Origin: CAYMRB01 sp964392615
Lineage (GTDB): Bacteria > Planctomycetota > UBA8108
DNA length: 10,684 nt
Reading direction: 5' to 3'
Assembly (NCBI GenBank): GCA_964392615.1
Contig: CAYMRB010000354.1
Coordinates: 1-10,684, forward strand
In this document: in pieces, positions 9,001 through 10,684 of the stretch
Layout of the letters: every line of letters begins with the position of its first letter
Position numbering within the stretch: the first letter of the stretch is position 1
Notes under the pieces: generated by a model
Told to the model about the DNA's origin: nothing
The model's database searches: none
The model's input: the letters and a program-made list of their open reading frames with translations, nothing else
Made by a program: the position numbers and the translations under genes

Positions 9001-9422
9001 CGAAGGAGCGCCACGCCCCCGGGGGCCAGGACGCGCTGGACCTCGCTCGGCTCGACGCGCTGGTTCGCCTCGACGACGATGAGGTTGACGCTGTCGCCGA
9101 CGAGGGGCAGTTCCGCGCCATCCCAGAGCTCGACGGTGACGACGTTTCCGACCCCCTCGGCGTGCAGGAGCTTCCGCGCCACAGCGATCGTCGCAGGATC
9201 GCGGTCGAGTCCGTGCACCAGGTACTTGCTGCTGGCACGCAGCGCGGCGGTCAGTCGACCGTCGCCGCAGCCGACGTGGACGACCAAGCCGCCGCGAACA
9301 CCGGCCGCTCCGAGCAGCTCACGAGCGATCGCCGACGAGTTACCGTCAGCGGCCAGCAGAGGGGAGCTGCAAAGCGACGACGCCGCGAGCAGCAATGCGC
9401 AGGGGGCAGAGAACAGTCGCAT
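6069..9422 (-). CDS. Exported methyltransferase-like / PQQ-type beta-propeller fusion protein
   Basis: 1117 aa, function unknown. A Sec signal peptide lies at 1-25 (hydrophobic core, cleavage likely after PLLAA). A class I SAM-methyltransferase-like domain spans about 30-145: motif I VVHVGCGDG (47-55), an acidic residue after strand 2 (GLDRDP, Asp73), and VLAPGGVALL (131-140). A linker with WTHYLRDATGNAV and a WTRHHHK motif follows, then a first PQQ/BamB-like propeller region (about 190-630) with repeated W/Y-aspartate-G-x-x-x-W blade motifs. This is interrupted by a lysine-rich insert (409-458). A second propeller (about 664-1117) opens with DDWPMHRHDASRGG, the usual entry motif of planctomycete PQQ-repeat proteins. 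A His/Cys-rich patch lies at 547-608. ATG 9422 has GAGGAAGG just upstream. Annotations such as BamB or UbiE for such proteins would be misleading. Domain calls are good; biological role is not known. Confidence 0.88.
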   Translation of the reverse strand: MRLFSAPCALLLAASSLCSSPLLAADGNSSAIARELLGAAGVRGGLVVHVGCGDGRLTAALRASSKYLVHGLDRDPATIAVARKLLHAEGVGNVVTVELWDGAELPLVGDSVNLIVVEANQRVEPSEVQRVLAPGGVALLRGRDLQDPKRIVKPWPADIDVWTHYLRDATGNAVARDRRVGPPRRMQWIADPLWTRHHHKLASISAVVSEGGRLFYILDEGSPASLDAPTRWSVAARDAFSGVFLWKRTIPTWADHQRGFRSGPVQLPRLLVADNGRVWVTLGVDAPISQLDAATGDVVATIPATGSAEEMVVSDGTLVVLTGVSMSEQAAASAARRRGVSAPTVRAKAIVAIRTSDRAVLWRRELSGEACPVALTLAVAKGSAYYQSAHGVVALDLRTGDTRWESAPRGAAKRDARGKGGDTKQARPKRQGGKKAANGKKTSGKKAANDKKAKKAKSSLGWSVATLVVHDGVVLSAAGNSLRAFAADSGEPLWQAPCRAGFRSPSDVFVVNGLVWLGPAFSEGRALRTGEVKATNDAVSAVWTVGHHHRCYRNKATERFLLTGKRGVEFIDLSGGDHMRHNWIRGVCQYGILPCNGLVYLPSDSCACFVEAKLNGFWAVSATGESSDARAGHPLIRGPAFDASTRSTALGATPAVPAGRAGGDDWPMHRHDASRGGATRSALPHNLDELWRTPIGGRLTAAVSAARGDGSAIAVVATAETHRIVAVDATSGAPRWSFIAGGRVDSPPTLHRGAVLFGCADGWLYSLRLADGALRWRLRVAPLARKAVVRDQIESVWPLHGSVLVQNGIAWVAAGRSSYLDGGFRLFGVDPATGEILHRGRVDDEAAAARHTPRDESGALVKKVEKIDQNQVDAKSLAAPDRSDAFSMNGVKSELLVGDGASVWLRHLRFDAQLRRQETPGRHLFTTSTLLDGTGNHRTHWVLGSGDFRRLPVAYSWIANREGGRGGTRLASPYGAMLCFDETTVWGVREAAGSFYLFAQKRRASTEDTAAPDFRRVAAVGAPRFEWKLPLPFRPRAMASAGGTIIVAGAPGVPPDGSSATADRGDARLWIVSAQDGEKIAAQALASPPVWDGLSVAHGRVLLATEDGDLQCLGRRR
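8049..8198 (-). other. Lysine-rich KKAA-type insert within the propeller
   Basis: Residues 409-458 of the fusion protein are dominated by Lys, Ala, Gly and Arg, with near-repeated units GKKAAN, GKKTSG, KKAAND and KKAKKAK. The DNA shows matching short repeats (variants of the plus-strand sequence GCCTTCTTGCCG). It sits between two blade motifs (LRTGDTRWES before, SLGWSVATLVVHDG after), so it is a loop inside a propeller. Composition resembles the tails of bacterial H1-like histones and suggests binding to a polyanion, but that is inference. Confidence 0.85.
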
Positions 9423-9424
9423 GT

Positions 9425-9432
9425 CCTTCCTC
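9425..9432 (-). promoter_or_regulatory. Shine-Dalgarno of the methyltransferase/propeller gene
   Basis: GAGGAAGG on the minus strand; the GAGG part is 6 nt from ATG 9422. It supports this start, which also places the signal peptide at the extreme N-terminus. The 57-bp gap to the exchanger stop has no convincing promoter or terminator, so co-transcription with the exchanger is plausible. Confidence 0.6.
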
Positions 9433-9479
9433 GATGGTGTGCGGGAGTCAACAGCGACCGGCCTTGCTTCAGCAGCTCG

Positions 9480-10466
9480 CTAGCCGAACGCTCGATACCC
9501 ACAATACGCCAGATAGGCGACCAGCAGGAAGGCTCCCTCGCCGCGCTTCACTTGGCGCTGGTTCGTGATCGCCATCGGCAGGACGATCAGCGACAGCCCG
9601 CTGACGACGATCAGGTCGAGATAGCCGCCCTCGGGGATCGGGATCGGCCGTACGACCGCGGTGACGCCCTGAACCAGCAAGAGGTTGAAGATGTTCGAGC
9701 CGACGACGTTGCCGATCGCCAGGTCGGTGTGGCCTCGATAGGTCGCGATCGCTCCGGTGACGAGCTCCGGGAGGCTCGTCCCGAGAGCGACGAGCGTCAA
9801 GCTGACGACCACGTCGGGCACGCCGAACTCGAGCGCGAGCTGCTCCGCCGCGATGACGGTCAGCTTGCCGCCACCGACCAGGCCGATGAGTCCGACGGCG
9901 ACGAGCACCACGCTGATCCATGTCGTGCGTGGCCTCTCCTCTTCGCTGTACTCCTCCGCCTGCTGGAGGAACGCGTCCCGCCGCTGCCGCAGCGCGTCAC
10001 GCGCGAGGTAGACGATGAACACGACGAACAGCAGCAGGAGCAGCGTGCCCTCGCCGCGGTCGTACTCGGCCACGACCTCCGCCCCGCCGTCGCGCAGCCA
10101 CGGATCGAGCGCCATCACGACGACGACGCCGGTCGCCGCGAGCATCATCGGGATCTCCCGGATGATCACGGTCCGGCGGATCGCCAGGGGGCGTACGAGC
10201 GCGCAACACCCGAGGATAAGGCCGATGTTGGCGATGTTCGACCCGATGATGTTCCCGAACGAGATATCCCCCTTCTCGGCGATCGCGGCAAACACGTTGA
10301 CCGCGAGCTCGGGCGCGCTCGTCCCGAACGCGACGACCGTCAGCCCGATGACGAGAGGGGAGATCCCTAACGACCGCGCGAGGCTCGACGCGCCGCGCAC
10401 GAGCGCGTCGCCACCTCCCACGAGGAGGATCAGTCCGACGACGAGAAGCACCAAGTACAGGATCAT
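9480..10466 (-). CDS. yrbG: Calcium/sodium antiporter, CaCA superfamily (YrbG type)
   Basis: Inner-membrane exchanger moving Ca2+ against Na+ (or another monovalent cation). At 328 aa it matches the length of the YrbG/NCX_Mj group. Both alpha repeats are present: alpha-1 at about 41-83 with GTSAPEL (48-54, Glu53) and GNIIGSNIANIG, and alpha-2 at about 222-266 with GTSLPEL (229-235, Glu234) and GNVVGSNIFN. The two glutamates and the GSN motifs are the known ion ligands of the family. About ten TM segments are visible, with a charged central loop (about 156-181, RQRRDAF...EEYSEEERPR) and an acidic loop at 121-140. The first TM begins at the initiator Met, so the start is secure, yet no Shine-Dalgarno lies upstream. 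The gene is the most upstream of the five. Ion specificity is inferred from the family. Confidence 0.94.
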   Translation of the reverse strand: MILYLVLLVVGLILLVGGGDALVRGASSLARSLGISPLVIGLTVVAFGTSAPELAVNVFAAIAEKGDISFGNIIGSNIANIGLILGCCALVRPLAIRRTVIIREIPMMLAATGVVVVMALDPWLRDGGAEVVAEYDRGEGTLLLLLFVVFIVYLARDALRQRRDAFLQQAEEYSEEERPRTTWISVVLVAVGLIGLVGGGKLTVIAAEQLALEFGVPDVVVSLTLVALGTSLPELVTGAIATYRGHTDLAIGNVVGSNIFNLLLVQGVTAVVRPIPIPEGGYLDLIVVSGLSLIVLPMAITNQRQVKRGEGAFLLVAYLAYCGYRAFG

Positions 10467-10474
10467 GGGGGAAC

Positions 10475-10503
10475 AGGGTCGGGACGGCCGCGATCGTTGT
10501 CAA
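10475..10503 (-). promoter_or_regulatory. Possible promoter of the exchanger gene (leaderless mRNA)
   Basis: On minus, a perfect TTGACA (10498-10503) is followed by 17 nt and GACCCT (10475-10480), a poor -10 (2 of 6). If used, transcription would begin near 10468, within about two bases of ATG 10466, giving an essentially leaderless message. That agrees with the absence of a ribosome site. The weak -10 keeps confidence low. Confidence 0.3.
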
Positions 10504-10616
10504 CCCGCAGGCCGGACATTTCCGTGGCGTTTTCCGCACGAGGCAACCTCGAGTGGTCGGAGGCACGAGCGAGGGGTTCCACGATGATCACGTCGGGTGG
10601 CGACGACGCCGTCACC

Positions 10617-10658
10617 GACTCCGACGCCGACTCCGACTCCGACTCCGACGCCGACTCC
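10617..10658. repeat. Hexanucleotide array GAC(T/G)CC, right edge
   Basis: Seven perfect consecutive GACTCC or GACGCC units, with degenerate units on either side (roughly 10602-10664). Same unit and same orientation as the array at 1-96, but shorter. It lies upstream of the exchanger gene in a 218-bp gene-free end of the window. On plus it falls within a 31-codon frame (10584-10679) reading Asp-Ser-Asp-Ala repeats. Nothing else is recognised in 10504-10684. Confidence 0.9.
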
Positions 10659-10684
10659 GACGGCGAGGCGCACGTCTGAACACC

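Noticed and set aside
9446..9451. TTGACT as a -35 for the propeller gene
   Set aside because: A -10 at normal spacing would fall on the ribosome site (AAGGAC), which does not resemble a -10.
8013..10370. 785-codon open frame on plus, antisense to the propeller protein and the exchanger
   Set aside because: Arg/Asp/His-rich composition with no domain, spans two well-supported genes and their gap; typical of the codon-position mirror in GC-rich DNA.

Overview
This is a GC-rich window with five complete protein genes, all read from the minus strand and packed with little space between them. No RNA gene, IS element, CRISPR array or integrase is visible. The best lineage clue is the large gene at 6069-9422. 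It joins a signal peptide, a SAM-methyltransferase-like domain and two PQQ-type beta-propeller regions, an architecture I associate mainly with Planctomycetota. With the high GC and long open antisense frames, a GC-rich planctomycete or a related soil or marine Gram-negative is most likely. This assignment is inference, not proof.

Read in the direction of transcription (right to left), the layout is as follows. (1) At 10467-10684 there is an upstream region with a short GAC(T/G)CC hexamer array and a possible promoter. (2) At 9480-10466 lies a YrbG-type Na+/Ca2+ exchanger. (3) After 57 bp, 6069-9422 encodes the exported methyltransferase/propeller protein. (4) After 130 bp carrying a possible promoter, a tripartite efflux operon follows: periplasmic adaptor (4790-5938), RND inner-membrane pump (1557-4793) and TolC-like outer-membrane lipoprotein (97-1560). 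(5) A second hexamer array (GACNCC) fills 1-96, abuts the stop codon of the TolC-like gene and runs off the window.

The three efflux genes form a complete set: adaptor, proton-driven transporter and exit duct. They are joined by two 4-bp stop/start overlaps (GTGA and ATGA), each with a Shine-Dalgarno sequence inside the preceding gene, so translational coupling is very likely. The RND pump starts at GTG 4793, not at the far upstream ATG that would open the longest frame. No regulator gene is in the window, so its control and substrate cannot be read here.

The most unusual items are the methyltransferase domain behind an export signal, a lysine-rich KKAA-type insert in the propeller, a His/Cys cluster in the same protein, the two same-orientation hexamer arrays bracketing the block, and a possibly leaderless start for the exchanger. 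I did not find a clear new defence or mobile system.
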